Positions 32,887 through 44,825 of a stretch of 64,000 nt of DNA are shown here, piece after piece (the first letter of the stretch is position 1; each line of letters starts with the position of its first letter). A model generated the notes under the pieces. The model was given only the letters and a program-made list of their open reading frames with translations. It made no database searches and was not told the DNA's origin. The position numbers and the translations under genes were made by a program. The DNA comes from Euryodendron excelsum (Eukaryota; Streptophyta; Magnoliopsida; Ericales; Pentaphylacaceae), in NCBI GenBank assembly GCA_033060915.1, contig CM065397.1, forward strand, positions 18,941,001 through 19,005,000, in the 5' to 3' direction.

Positions 32887-35800
32887 CTATTTGGTGAACC
32901 AATAAATCAAAATGAGAAATGTGCAGACAGAAGCAACTAAGGAAAGTATGATAGTATCCATGGACTTTTTCTTCTTTATTGATGACAGGATATGATTCAC
33001 CTGCAACGTTAAATTGCCCAAGTATCAATAAGTTTGACAGAAGTAATTAACCAGTCAAATTATGATATCCCTTGGTGCAAAACCATAATTGGCACATGCC
33101 ACATTCCATTTTGAGTCCATGACTCCACAGCATTTTCAATGATTCTTGTCTTGAAAGCAATTAGAAATGTTCCATTCAAGTTTACAATAAAATTTACTTT
33201 GATTTGTGACTTCTTCATTACAAGGGGCATCATCCACCCAAATGCTATGTAAACCAAAATGGTATAAACACTATTCCTCGTGTTTTCTAATCACCCAAAT
33301 CAATCATTAGCAAGAGACAAAGGCATTTATAAGAATGCAATCAAGTGACAACATAATTTCCATACCGTTGGAAGTCGGCTGCTAACATTGCTAAGCTTTG
33401 AATTGATGCCTCCAAATGTTGATTGTTGAAATACGAGTGTCCCAAGGGTTTCTTGTGCTTGAGAAATCACTGAATCCATCTGCAGCAAAGCCAAATCAGC
33501 GAACACAAATAGAGACATGCACATGATAGGGAGACAAAACAAAAAAAGTTAACCAGTGAGCTGATAAATGAAGGAAATAGGAACATATTTTATCAGAGTG
33601 AACAGAAAACCTACCCTTAGGTTCCTTCTAACTTCACTAAATGTTATCTTAAAAACTTACATTGTTCCTTATATAAAAAGTTTGCAAAGTATTTTCATAA
33701 TATGATCACTTCGTGCACTCATGGGGCAAGAATTATCTTCACTAAACAAACTATGACTAATTATTGAATAGAAGCCAAATATCGTATGAGAGAGCTTTGC
33801 AGAACTCTAATGATCCAAATCTCTATTGTCTTCTAAACAAAAGTTTGTAATGTCTGGATCCCCATCCTTCATCTCCCCAGCACCATATTTACAATACAAA
33901 TCATCATGCAATCCATTCCAACCCTCTCTCCCTTTCTCTTTCTTCCCCCACATTAATCTTAGACAGGCTCTAAAATATGCTCAGTTTGCTCTACCAACCA
34001 TTTTAACTTTAGAAGAGCCATTCACTTCAGACTAAGTTCTCATTTGGTACTTAACAGTGATCCTTTATTTTGACTTTCCCTGCTAACTATTGTATTGTTT
34101 TTCTCCTTCAAAGTTTCACCACCTACTCATTTTCACCAGCTGGTTGCATTGAATTGAAAAGAATTAAGTTTATGCAATTGTGGCTCTATCAACATCTGCT
34201 TTAGCAAGCACACAAAAACCTTAGTTGCTCTACATTCTAACACAACCATGTATTAGACTATTTATGAAATGAGGAATCCCAACAACACAATAACTGTATC
34301 ACAGCATGGACAACTTAAAACCTAGTTGGTGCTTTATATCTGCACACTTTGGCTCACAGCATTTACAAACTTAATCAGATATACAGTTTTAAATGTATAA
34401 AGCATTCATCATGTAACTCTGCTTCATGAAAATTAAAGTGGCATATATCAGAGAGAATCCAAGTTCATATGTCTCTTTTGTTCTTTTCCATGTACCATGT
34501 CTCATGCCCTCTGCAAAGCACTTGTTAGAAGATTGACAGTTTAAGCACTTGAACACCACAGAACTCTTCACAAGGTAAAATATTGAGCCTATTGCATAAT
34601 AAAATTGTTATTACTGTAGCCAAATGCCCTTGAAGCCAAAACATGCTTGGCAATCTATGAGAGCTCTCTCAACATATGTAACCCATAAATTCTTTCTATA
34701 ATTTCCAATCTCAGACTTATTAACAGCAAGTATAAAAATCTCAGTTTGCTTGATCCTAAAAAAAGGTCGCATCTTATCTTGAAGGTACAATTTGAACATA
34801 TTACAAAAAAGAAACCATGATCCGTGTATGGAGGACTAGGAAAATAAGAAGTGGACGAAGTTTATAAGGTCTACTAATTCTTTGCAGAAAGTAACTAAAT
34901 TCCACACTCCAAACTTTGTACATCAGAAATTGAAAATGACAGAGCTACCGGATACCATTAGTTATTGGCATAGCTTATCACCATCTAACACATTTTCCTC
35001 ATCTTTTGTTGATATATAGGCAAGTCCATATTAAAAGATTTGAAGTTGGACTTCAACCAGTAATCTCTGGGACACCAGAGAAGTTGTTAAGGGATGAAAT
35101 TGTAGATTATCAGGGTACTATGGCAATCACACTTTCTAGATGATTAGATTCAGAAGTAGCTTCTAAAGCACCATTGCTAGGTTCGCTGAGTGATTTGACG
35201 GATGTTGTGCAATAATTTGCTATATTAGATGGATTCTTCTAAATTTGTAAATGTACTCGTATCAGACACTCGACACTCGGATAAAGGTAAGGAATATGTA
35301 TCTGATATAGCTAGTTGGATATGCAGCCAAGAAGTATGTACAAGTAATTGAGTCTATTATAAAAACTATCCATAAGACTTCCATTTTATGCACAAAATAC
35401 TTTATTTTAGTACGTAGACACAATTTTACCTTAGAATAATAAAAGAAGTATTTTAGAAATAGAAAATCTAGTTTTGTTCTGATGCCCTCGGACATGCTAA
35501 TTAGATGAATCTGACACTTAGACACATACTCACACTAGACACTGTACCCAAGTCCATGTAATATAGAAGACTTGTCTTACATCCATAAGAAATGGTTAAA
35601 ACTAAGAAGCACAGACACTTCTAAGAAGATATCGTGTCCATGTTAGACATTGAGTTAGACACGACACTTATTGGATACTCTACGACATGTGTTGGACACG
35701 TGTCCTATTACTTTTTTAATGTTTTTTTAAACTGGAGAAGCTTAAGATACTTAGAGAACACATGTATCTGTCACTTGAACATACTTGTTCGTCACTTGGA

Positions 35801-38800
35801 CACTCATGTCCATTACTTAAACACAGATGAAACACATTGCAAGTTTAAAGAAACTAACTTGAGAACTAATTGTAAAAATAAAAGTAATACAATTTTAATC
35901 TAATTTGATATTTGAATTATAAAAATATGATTTTTAATTTTAATTAGTATTATCTTACTTTCATTATCTTAAATAAAATATTTTTATATATGATATATAA
36001 ATAATATATGTTTGTTGTGTCCTTGTCGTGTCATCTCCTACAATTTTTGAAAATTACTGTATTGGCGTGTCCGTATCATATTGTGTCCGTGCTTCTTAGG
36101 GTGTAAACAACAATGAATTCCTCACCAGGGCCTTGGTGAACTCATTAACAAGAGGAGAAGCACTGGTCTTGCTAATTTCTTGTGCTCCTTTACCTCTCTT
36201 TAGGGCTATTGGTTATTTTCAAGTTCATATCTTTCCCTTTTTCTCCTTTTCTTGTTTTGTTACATTTGTTGTTTTATACTACTCAGTTGAAGATCTCCCC
36301 CTCCTGTACTAGCACTCTCCTTTCTTTTTATACTGAATTTCATTTATTGCCTATAAACATAGTTTTCAAAGGCTGTCTTACGAGACTTAACACCCTTGAG
36401 GCTCACCTCACACACTTAAAGCCAGATAAAAGTATCCTCATTACTTGTCCATCATTTTCTAGTTATATTACTTCTTCAATACATAAACTTAGACAGAGGG
36501 ATATGCATGGTTCCTGTCGATTCGGTTTCTTTGGGGCTGATAACGTTAGTGGATATTAAAAGTTGTCCAAACTTGGGCCCAATTACAAGGCCTTTCCAGA
36601 TTGCTAAGGCCAACGCCAAGGGCTCCTTATATAGTGAAGGAGTGGTGGCAAAGCTTCATCCACAGCTATGTGGGATAAGCAAACGTGCCCTTACAAAGCT
36701 AGTTCAACCGTTGCTAATATAGAAAACAATGTGAAAAAGCTTCCTACTCAGCCAATGTGGGATCTAGTAATGAAAAGCCTTTCTCACACACTTCCATTGA
36801 GGATTCCACAGGCATTTCATTTTCAATTGTCCCACGTCGATAAAAATGGGACTTATTTTTAATATATCTTAAAGAGTCTGTACTACACCAAAAGTAAAAT
36901 GCAATGAAGGCAGTGCCCAACCTTCAACATTTGTAAAGTATTTTTTATTTATGAAAGGTCAGTTCCCAGGTTGGTTCGGTTTACCGATACCTCAACCCAA
37001 AACTGAACCGAATCAAGTTGGTTATCCTCTTTCCAGGCCCAGGACTGAACCAAGTTAAAGAGAAACCAAACCTGGAGTTGGGTTCATTCGGTTCTCCGGC
37101 ATGCAGGTTAATAGTGCATCCCTACTTAAACATTAATAATCAAACAAAAAAAACAATATTATATATTATAGGATTTGTAAGGCTTTCTCATTTACATGAC
37201 CTCTCGTTAACCTTTTTGTAATCTTATTTAATTTTACCCGAAAATTTTCATTGATAACTAATGGTTGGTAATTAGTTCACACAACTATAAGCTAAGATTA
37301 GAAATATAGTACTCAAGGAAATATGAAAAAAAATAGTGTTCCAATAAAACTTTACTAAACATAACAGTGATCGACTTGCTACTTAACAGATAATGGAATT
37401 TCATAGACAACAAGAACATAAATAAAATTGATAGGTCAAGTGGTATCTCCTGCACCAAAATGGGGAAGGTGCAAGGGGGTCTGCAGGGGCCTACTGAATA
37501 CTATAGGTTAGGAAAGAAAAAAATGACCCCAAGAAATTAAATGAGTAAAAAAAATAAAGAGGGCTGTAAACTAGATTGGGATAGGATGGCATGGCATATA
37601 AAAGACTCATAATGATACATCTAGGTCATGGATAGTTGAAAAAAAGAAACCCAGGAATATGCCCAATCCTTAGTTCATTGCTTCAGCAAGAAGTATTAAG
37701 CCAATTGGTTAAATTATCCATGGGGTGAAATCTCAAACACTGTATTTCTTTTAGTCTATTTAAGACATCCTTATATCCAGCTAAAAAAGAATTGGAATCC
37801 CTCAAGTACTAAAAAGCAAGTAAAAGTTTCTTTCAGGTACCTGCCCTGTATTTCTGCTGATGGATGCATGCTCCTTAAGGAGAGCTTGTTCATAAGATCC
37901 ACCACCTTCTTCCAGATCAAATCTCGTCCTGTCGAACTCCCTGAAATCTTCAAGCAGTGAAGCATGCTCTTTCTTAGCTTGAAGGCTAGAGCGGAGCCGA
38001 TTAAACTCCTGCAATTATATCATGTTAGGCACAGCATAAGCACCAGCATGCAACATCTTCTTGGCCAGTTGACGTTGGTAGAATCATAGACCAAATGTAC
38101 ACCAGCATTGTGTTGTTACCCCAAAAGCATGAAACAAAGAACTTCATGATGAAGCAACCAATCTTTCAAAGTATCACAGGCATTTTTCTATGAACAAGTA
38201 TGATAATTCCCAAAAAGAAGAACCTATTAACATACCTTGAACATTTTAACTAATGACCAATTTAAATAATTAAACCATATTCATCCATTTATATTAAAAC
38301 CCATGTATCCAATTTATCGAGTTTTTGAGCAGCTCTCTCACTGCAGTAGGATCTTAAATAATCAAAGCAAACAATTACTTTTTGTTCAACAGAAGGTCCT
38401 CCTATAGGAAATGATTCCTTCTGATCCCTTAATGGTGAATGCACTTTATCGGACTTTCTTTTCCCCCCTAGCTACTGGAAAGTGGGTGCGCCATTGGATT
38501 TTAGTATGAATCTGGTCCTCCTGCAAACACTTTTCCCGAATCACAATTAAATTACAAGGTAGATGGACAAAATAGATGGTGTACCAAACCTTTCCATACT
38601 ACACGGAAATGAAATCATTCCACAACTACAGGATACTTCAATGGTATATATTATTCCACAGTCGACTGTTTTCTAATAGCTTATGCTTTTAGGGTAGCCA
38701 AGTGTTGTTTTATAGCCTTCAAATTAATTTGTGAGGGGGGGAGCAGCAGCAGAGTCTCTTCATGCCTAAGCCCTGAAGTCATTTTAAAGAAAATCAAAGA

Positions 38801-40473
38801 CCTATATACCAGCTATGAGGTGCGGTGTTCCACATCACACTAGAATAGTTACTTAAACATAGTGCCTACCAGAGGGTTCTCCTTCAATAAACCAAGGGAT
38901 TACCTAAGAGACCCGTGTAAAATGAACTCACGAAACAAATTTTCCTTTAATATGATTTTCATCAAATCATTAAGCTAATTTATCGATTAATTTTCTATGG
39001 CAAAGTACTATAATTTTAGGTATTAAAGAGTTTTACTTGTTGGTGCCAGCATCTATGATTTGTTATAGTACTTATCCAAAATACAAATGCGTGCACATTC
39101 ACACAGAGTCTTCTTAACCATACACATACATATTTATACGTACATACATAAGTATGCGTGTGTATATATATATGTTCTTATCAACCAAACATTTTTATTG
39201 TTATGATTTCAATCATGTTTTGTAAACATTAGAAAGCAATGATACCTGAGTAAGATCTTGGAGAATTTCTTGATGGCGAGTCAATGTATGAGAAAATATT
39301 TCTGAGCCTCCTGATGACACCCAAGCTTGCATATGTGAATTTACTTGCTGAAGCTGTTGGAGTAGTTGATCAATTCCCGATTCAATATTTTTATCTGTAC
39401 CATCATCAGCTTTAGTGGAAACTAATTTCCGAAACAAATGCATCTGTTCATCCAACTGCGCTTCAAGCTTCCTTGCCTACATGCATAGATTCCAGCAACG
39501 ATGAAAATTACTTCCAAGTCTGTGTGAAGTAACCGACTTAAATAGAAAATGTCATTCTTCAAGAACACAAAACAGAAGAAACCATCTTCATAATCATGAA
39601 TCTGATATGGCAAGAAACCCATCTTCATAATCATGAATCTGATATGGAAAGAAACCCATCTTCATAACCATGAATCTGATATGGCAAAGGCAATTTTTGA
39701 AGCTAAAAGAGAGAGTGATGGTCACTTGCATTTAAAAAGAAAAGAGGGGAAACAGTCGACACCAGATTCATGGTATCGATCAAGAGGGTTTTACATGAAG
39801 AGTAGAATTGTTCCACAACATTTAATTGAAGGGCAATGCTATACATCACAAATAACCCATTCAATTCCATGTCAAAGGATGTGATTTTTTTCTCTTCCCT
39901 TTCATCCCAAAACACAATGACTGCCATTATCCCACCAGTTTCCAAAATCTCTCTGCCGTACCATCAGTAAAACCATTCAAAACAGGGCTTTTGCGGGAAT
40001 CTAAACATTTTCATAAAAAAAAAAAACATTAATGCCAGGGAAATTTTGATCCTTCCAGAGAAATCCAGGTGACACTATCCAGAAGGATGCACTAAATGAT
40101 TCTGGAAACAACAAAATAGGCTTGCCGACAACCACACCGTTCTATTTGTAAACATTTCACTAATATCATCCATTTAGTCACAGGTGTAATTCCTAATTCA
40201 CAGATCTTTACCAAAGATAATATCGCAAACAACTTTGAGCCAGAGTTGTTGATACTTTCCATTCATAGAACTCGGTAATCCCAAACATTCACCTCATTTA
40301 CATATGCATTAATAAAAAAATTTCAGATCTTGACAGAATCCTATCCCTAACTTAGATAATGCCCGCAAACCACAACACAAACAATGCATAAATTCGAATT
40401 CATTATGCCAGAAGTCGCATAAAAATATACGTACCTGTTTTCGAAGGGAGTCCCAAGAAGTAGGCGGATCCAT
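32887..40473 (-). CDS. GOS11: Golgi SNAP receptor complex member 1-like SNARE (GOS11-like), five exons
   Basis: A Qb-SNARE of the cis-Golgi acting in ER-Golgi and intra-Golgi vesicle fusion. Exons on the minus strand: 40473-40435, 39476-39246, 38008-37841, 33479-33366 and 33000-32887, all with GT-AG borders and all in phase, giving 221 residues. Exon 1 encodes MDPPTSWDSLRKQ. Exon 2 gives the N-terminal helices with LTRHQEILQDLTQ. Exon 3 continues with SLLEDFREFDRTRFDLEEG. Exon 4 starts the SNARE helix (MDSVISQAQETLGTLVFQQS, then TFGGINSKLSNVSSRLPT). Exon 5 ends with a single C-terminal membrane anchor (about 202-218, IILSLVASVCTFLIFIYW). Length and sequence fit plant GOS11 (about 223 aa). No defect is seen. 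Introns are 958, 1237, 4361 and 365 bp. Confidence 0.94.
33480..37840 (-). other. Long third intron of the GOS11-like gene
   Basis: 4361 bp between exons 3 and 4 with normal GT-AG ends. It contains a 498-bp inverted-repeat transposon (35602-36099), a neighbouring stretch with similar GACAC-rich words (about 35255-35550) and AT-rich filler. ORFs inside have no recognisable domain. Confidence 0.8.
35602..36099. mobile_element. MITE-like DNA transposon in intron 3
   Basis: The ends are inverted repeats: left CTAAGAAGCACAGACAC, right complement CTAAGAAGCACGGACAC (16 of 17 identical). Flanking 8-mers GGTTAAAA and GGTGTAAA agree at 6 of 8, suggesting a hAT-like 8-bp duplication. Many GTGTC/GACAC words sit just inside both ends, as in subterminal transposase-binding repeats. 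It has no coding capacity. Confidence 0.65.
39583..39690. repeat. 37-bp tandem repeat, three copies, in intron 1
   Basis: Three head-to-tail copies of a 37-bp unit starting CATCTTCATAATCATGAATC at 39583, 39620 and 39657. They differ by single bases, and the last is truncated. Confidence 0.9.
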
Positions 40474-41300
40474 GTTTAGAGAGAGAGAGAGAGAGGCTTC
40501 TGAATTCTACTCTTATTTGGAGCAGAGCATGTGGTTTGAATTACAGAGACCAAAACGAGATCGACGAGTTTTGAAGAAATCTGAGAGAGACTTTTTTCTT
40601 GTTTGGTAGACTAGTCTTGAAAATGAAGGAATGTTTTCAATGCGGCCGTTAAACGGGGGTTTCGCCGTCGCTGTCGGGATTGGTAATTGCGGGTGGGTCA
40701 CCATGCTTCCCACTTAACAGCTAGGGAAAGGGAAAGGGAAAGGGAAATGAAAAAAGGAATGAAGAGGAAAAGGAAAAGGAAAAGGAATAAAAATGATAGG
40801 TATAGTAATTTGAAATTTTTTTTTCAGAGTTTTTTTTCCTTCCTGCCATCATAAAAACAAAATAGAGAAAGAAAAAAAATTATTATTTTTCTTTTTTTTT
40901 TCTTTTCTCCAGTTCCAAAAAGGCAGTAAGCCAAAGTTAGCATCCAAATAGGATTTTGATCAAAAAATATGTTTGTAGAAAATATGTCAATATGTAAATA
41001 ATCAATTTATAAGTTGATTTATTTAATTAATTATATTTTTATCATTTTCTATGTCAATATGTAAATAATCAATATATAATTTGATTTATTTAATTAGATT
41101 ATATTTTTATTCATTTTTAAATTTTGATAAAAAATTAAAAGCCTAAAGTAAAAGTCGATAGAAGGCAAAATTTTAAATCTTAATGGAAAATAGCAACAAA
41201 ATAATTTCAGTTCGTCAAGCACCTTCACCCAGAATTTCTTTATTTTTTTCTTAATTGATGGAGGATAAAATTTAAACGGAGACATTTGCTTCATACTTCT
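40474..41300. other. Upstream region of the GOS11-like gene
   Basis: Contains the 5' leader with a GA run (40478-40495), a purine-rich AGGGAAA run (about 40724-40790), poly-T/A tracts and a 67-bp tandem duplication at 40983-41116. It ends at the 5' LTR of Tat copy 2. No clear TATA box is assigned. Confidence 0.6.
40983..41116. repeat. 67-bp tandem duplication
   Basis: TATGTCAATATGTAAATAAT begins at 40983 and again at 41050, and the copies match over about 67 bp with a few changes. Confidence 0.8.
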
Positions 41301-41794
41301 TGTGGGTCAAAATAATGAAACTCAGTACAACTAGATCGGGCCCATCTAAGAACATATTTTCGACTTGGGCTTGGAGGGGCCCAAACTTACCAATGCCCGG
41401 ATGAAGGCCCTACTTATGGTAAATTTAGTCCAAATCTAGCAAAAACCAAGTCGGTTGATCATATGCAAGTCCATTCTTAAAAGGACTAGAATACTGAATA
41501 ATTATCCAAAAGTGATTAACTTCTAGAAGGAGATAGAATACAATTCCTTATGGGATTATGGCATTTCGAGCACTATAAAAATTCTACACCATTAAGGTGT
41601 AAGGTACATTCACTTGAGTTCTAACTCTCTATAATTTATTCGATTCATTGTGATTAAGCTTACTAACTCAATCATCAGAGTGTCTTCGGCCCAAAGAAGG
41701 TCAAGACATTCTCATCGTCTTCTCTTGCAGATTGTTTATGCTCATTGATTCAGTTTGAGAATTCAACCAGGTCTTCCTAAAAATCTCGCCTACA
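41301..41794 (+). repeat. 5' LTR of Tat copy 2
   Basis: 494 bp, TGTGGGTCAAAATAATG... to ...CTCGCCTACA (TG...CA). TATA box CTATAAAA at 41573-41580. It matches copy 1 (5047-5545, minus). It lies 828 bp upstream of the GOS11-like start codon and points away from it. Confidence 0.9.
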
Positions 41795-41812
41795 ATTGGC
41801 GTCGTTTGTAGA
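41795..41812 (+). other. Primer binding site of Tat copy 2
   Basis: ATTGGCGTCGTTTGTAGA immediately follows the LTR; equivalent to the site of copy 1 with two changes. Confidence 0.6.
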
Positions 41813-41825
41813 AAGGTCTAATACA

Positions 41826-42734
41826 ATGATGAGTACCAGCTATATAGAAGGAGGAGTCGATCCCACCAATAAAGAATTAGACGACAACCACGACGTCTAT
41901 AGTCAAGACAACACTCACCAGTCAAGTTGGCATGATAATGATTTGGTGCAAACTCCGAGAGGACGTTTTATCAAATCGGAGATTCGATTCCTTGGAGGCA
42001 ACCAACGAGAAGGACAGAAGGGTCTAGGTCGGGCTCCATAATATGTCCGAAATCTAAACTGCCGAAGGAACCATCAGAGGAACCTGAATCCATCACCATC
42101 CAGTGGTCGTGTACCTAGCAACTTGTCCCTCCGAACAACTGAGCGGGAGCTCCGACAACGAGATGAAAAGATTGCCCACCTCAGGTCAACGATTGAAGCC
42201 ATAAGGGAAGCGATCGCCATACGAGATGGACGAGTTCTTGACAGATCCCTAGATCAGCGGCATAGAAGAAGGACAAATTCAAGAAACATGAGCCCTCCAG
42301 CCGCACGTATAATAGGGAGCTACACTGCCAATACAGGGCACTACATGGATCGATAAGAAGGTTGACAGTCTCAAAGGAATTGGACGCCAACAACAGATCC
42401 AACAAGGGTCGAGCCAAAGCAGCAGAACTGGGACAAGTGGTTGAACGACCGGCTAGACAACCGGGATAAGCACCATAAGCGACAGGTAACCCAGGACATA
42501 GCCAAAAGAGCCCCGAACCAGATTGCTTCAACTCACTTCACAGAAGAGATTGAGACCCACCGACCTCCTAGGAAATTTGTTCCACCAAAGTTTACTCCTT
42601 ATGATGGGAAGTCAGATCGAATCACCTATGTTTGGCATTATAAGTAGATGATGGCACTATGGAGGTATGACGATTCACCCATGTGTCGAGTTTTCCCTTC
42701 AAGCCTGGGAGAGGTGGCTCTACGATGGTTCGAC
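41826..42734 (+). pseudogene. Tat copy 2 gag, 5' part
   Basis: Starts with the ATG of MMSTSYIEGGVDPTNK and continues in several frames through RDGRVLDRSLDQRHRRRTNS and FVPPKFTPYDGKSDRITYVW to SLGEVALRWFD, where the solo LTR at 42735 interrupts the capsid domain. Stops break the frame near 42040 and 42355. Confidence 0.75.
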
Positions 42735-44022
42735 TGTTAGGGATTTATTCTAAAAGACATGTTTTGTGTAATGATTTTAGTATTTATGAATAAAATAGTT
42801 ATTCCATTTTAATGAGAATCTGTGTGAACAATATTTGCATTACGTTATTTATTTAATGATTATGCATGTGTATCTCTTATTCTATATAGTAGATGATTTG
42901 GTGTGTAGAGTACAGTTTACACATAAAAGATCAGATCATCGGTTCTTATGACATATAAGCTGATCGTTCACAGTCATAGATAGATCTGGACATGCAATCA
43001 GTAGAATTGTAGCACAAGATTTTAATAAGTCTGTTTTGACTATGATGAACAGTATAGTTCTAACTCCTTGTTTTAGTACACTATGTGTGTGTTGAACATG
43101 ACCATATTGAGATAATTGTTTTTATACTGACTATATAAAATAATTAATACCTCATGATTATTATGAATGCTTATACTCTTAATCCTAATATAATAAATAG
43201 ACACGTACTTGTAGTATTTATTGTTTTGATTCACAGAAGAGTGAGATTGTGGGTCAATAAACTCAGTGAGTTGGACAATAATATTATGTGTATGATGAAT
43301 ATTAATTATTGATGGAATCCACGTCTCGATATAGGGATTGATAATACCTCATTGAGGAAGCTTATAAGTTTTGATTATGTCTAACCCTACAGGTGAATTA
43401 TGAATCTGATATATTTAATAAGTTAAGTGGAAGGTATCAAGGAATTTAATAAATCTATTAAATTTAATTGTCAGTAATTTAATTTAATAGACGTGTATCT
43501 GTAATCTTAATGTGGGGAGATAAATAAATATTTAATAATATGGAGCTCGAAATATAATTTATAGTATGATAGAGAGTGCAATTATAATTCATTAGTGATA
43601 TAAATTATAATTTACGTAAATAGAGATTAATCTTGGTTAGATTAAGAATCCTTATTTGTGTAGAAAGCCCTAGTTATACTAATCCTATGGTCCCTACTGT
43701 AACCTCTATATATACGCATTCTAAGAGCAGCTAGGATTACACTTGCTCATAATTGAGAGATACACGTTTTTGTGAGGAAAAGAAACCCTAGCAGTTACAA
43801 ACCCACTTTCTCTAGAGTAAGGTATATACGAGGAATATAGCAGAAGTTAGAAGGTTGAGTTCGAGTAGTTGATTCGTGCTTGTTGTTGTTACTTGTTATT
43901 CGGGATAAGCCGAAGAGATCTCGAAGGTATGATGCTAATCACATAGATTAGACTATGCTAATCAGATCAGAATTTTTAGTATTATGCGTCTACACTATAG
44001 CCAGGTCGTGAGAAATTTAACA
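42735..44022 (+). repeat. Solo LTR (copia-like) inserted in Tat copy 2 gag
   Basis: A 1288-bp segment beginning TGTTAGGGATTTATTC and ending GAAATTTAACA, with no second copy and no coding sequence. It interrupts gag exactly between RWFD and the SP...SWRQ-like continuation. It has a promoter-like TATATATAC near 43709. Bases at the junctions form the inverted pair GACTGTTA/TAACAGTC, but no direct target duplication is seen, so it may derive from recombination between two insertions. The orientation is tentative and rests on the TATA box. Confidence 0.7.
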
Positions 44023-44361
44023 GTCCCCAATAATGACAAGCTACTGTCCAGATCAGTATCAAGTTGGAGACAATTTGTCGAGCTATTTACTAACCGGTTC
44101 ATAGCAAATAGCAAGCAGCCCAAGGAGATGGACTGCTTGCTGACTTTATAGAAGAAAGATGATGAGGGGCTACGGGCATATGCAAGAAGATACTGGGAGG
44201 CTTATAATGAAATAGAGGACTGTAATGAGCAGCTAGCTATTGCACAGTTCAAAATCAGTGCTCCCAGAGAACACTAATTAAGAGAATTCCTCCTGAAGAA
44301 ACCAGTCACCCGGGTACAGGACCTGATGCTGAGGATTGAACAGTATGCATAAGTGGAAGAA
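44023..44361 (+). pseudogene. Tat copy 2 gag, middle part
   Basis: Encodes the same capsid segment as copy 1, including ELFTNRFIANSKQPKEMD-like and LRAYARRYWEAYNEIED sequences, with stop codons. It ends in LRIEQYA, where the first giant LTR interrupts. Confidence 0.75.
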
Positions 44362-44565
44362 TGTAAGCACCCTATTTTTGACTGCTTGGCGGTCTCTAGT
44401 CTGTCCAGACTTGTGTTTAAGTCAATATGGGTATATTTTGAGCCAAATCAATTTTCCAAGTCTAATCATGTCTATTCATCGCGTCGTGGGCCCCGCCAGA
44501 CCCAAATAGAGGCAAAATGACCAAAATGCCCCTGGCGACATCATTCGGTCCAATTTTAAATCAGG

Positions 44566-44825
44566 CACGTCTTTCCGAAGACGGTAAGTCCCCCCCTTTC
44601 CAACATGCACATCTTTCTGAAGACGGTAAGTCCCCTTTCCAAATCCAACAGGCACGTTTTTCCGAAGACGGTAAGTCCCCTTTCCAATTCTAATGGGCAC
44701 GTCTTTCCGAAGATGGTAAGTCTCTTTTCCAATTCCAATGGATGCCGTCTTTTCGAAGACGGTAAGTCCCCTTTCCAAATCCAATAGGCACGTCTTCCTG
44801 AAGACAGTAAGTCCCCTTTCCAAGT
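44566..44825 (+). repeat. 45-bp minisatellite in giant LTR A, six units
   Basis: Units built on GGCACGTCTTTCCGAAGACG followed by GTAAGTCCCCTTTCCAA. GAAGACGG-type cores occur at 44577, 44619, 44664, 44709, 44755 and 44800, a period of 42-46 bp. Copies B and C have only about one unit at the matching place, so the array expanded in copy A. Confidence 0.88.

Noticed and set aside
36829..36880. Upstream sequence element of a plant snRNA gene (GTCCCACGTCG)
   Set aside because: One base differs from the RTCCCACATCG element, and no snRNA body can be recognised at the proper distance.
40513..40713. 66-codon ORF upstream of the GOS11-like start on the same strand
   Set aside because: It may be an upstream ORF only if transcription starts that far up, which the sequence does not show. 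It does not join exon 1 in frame.
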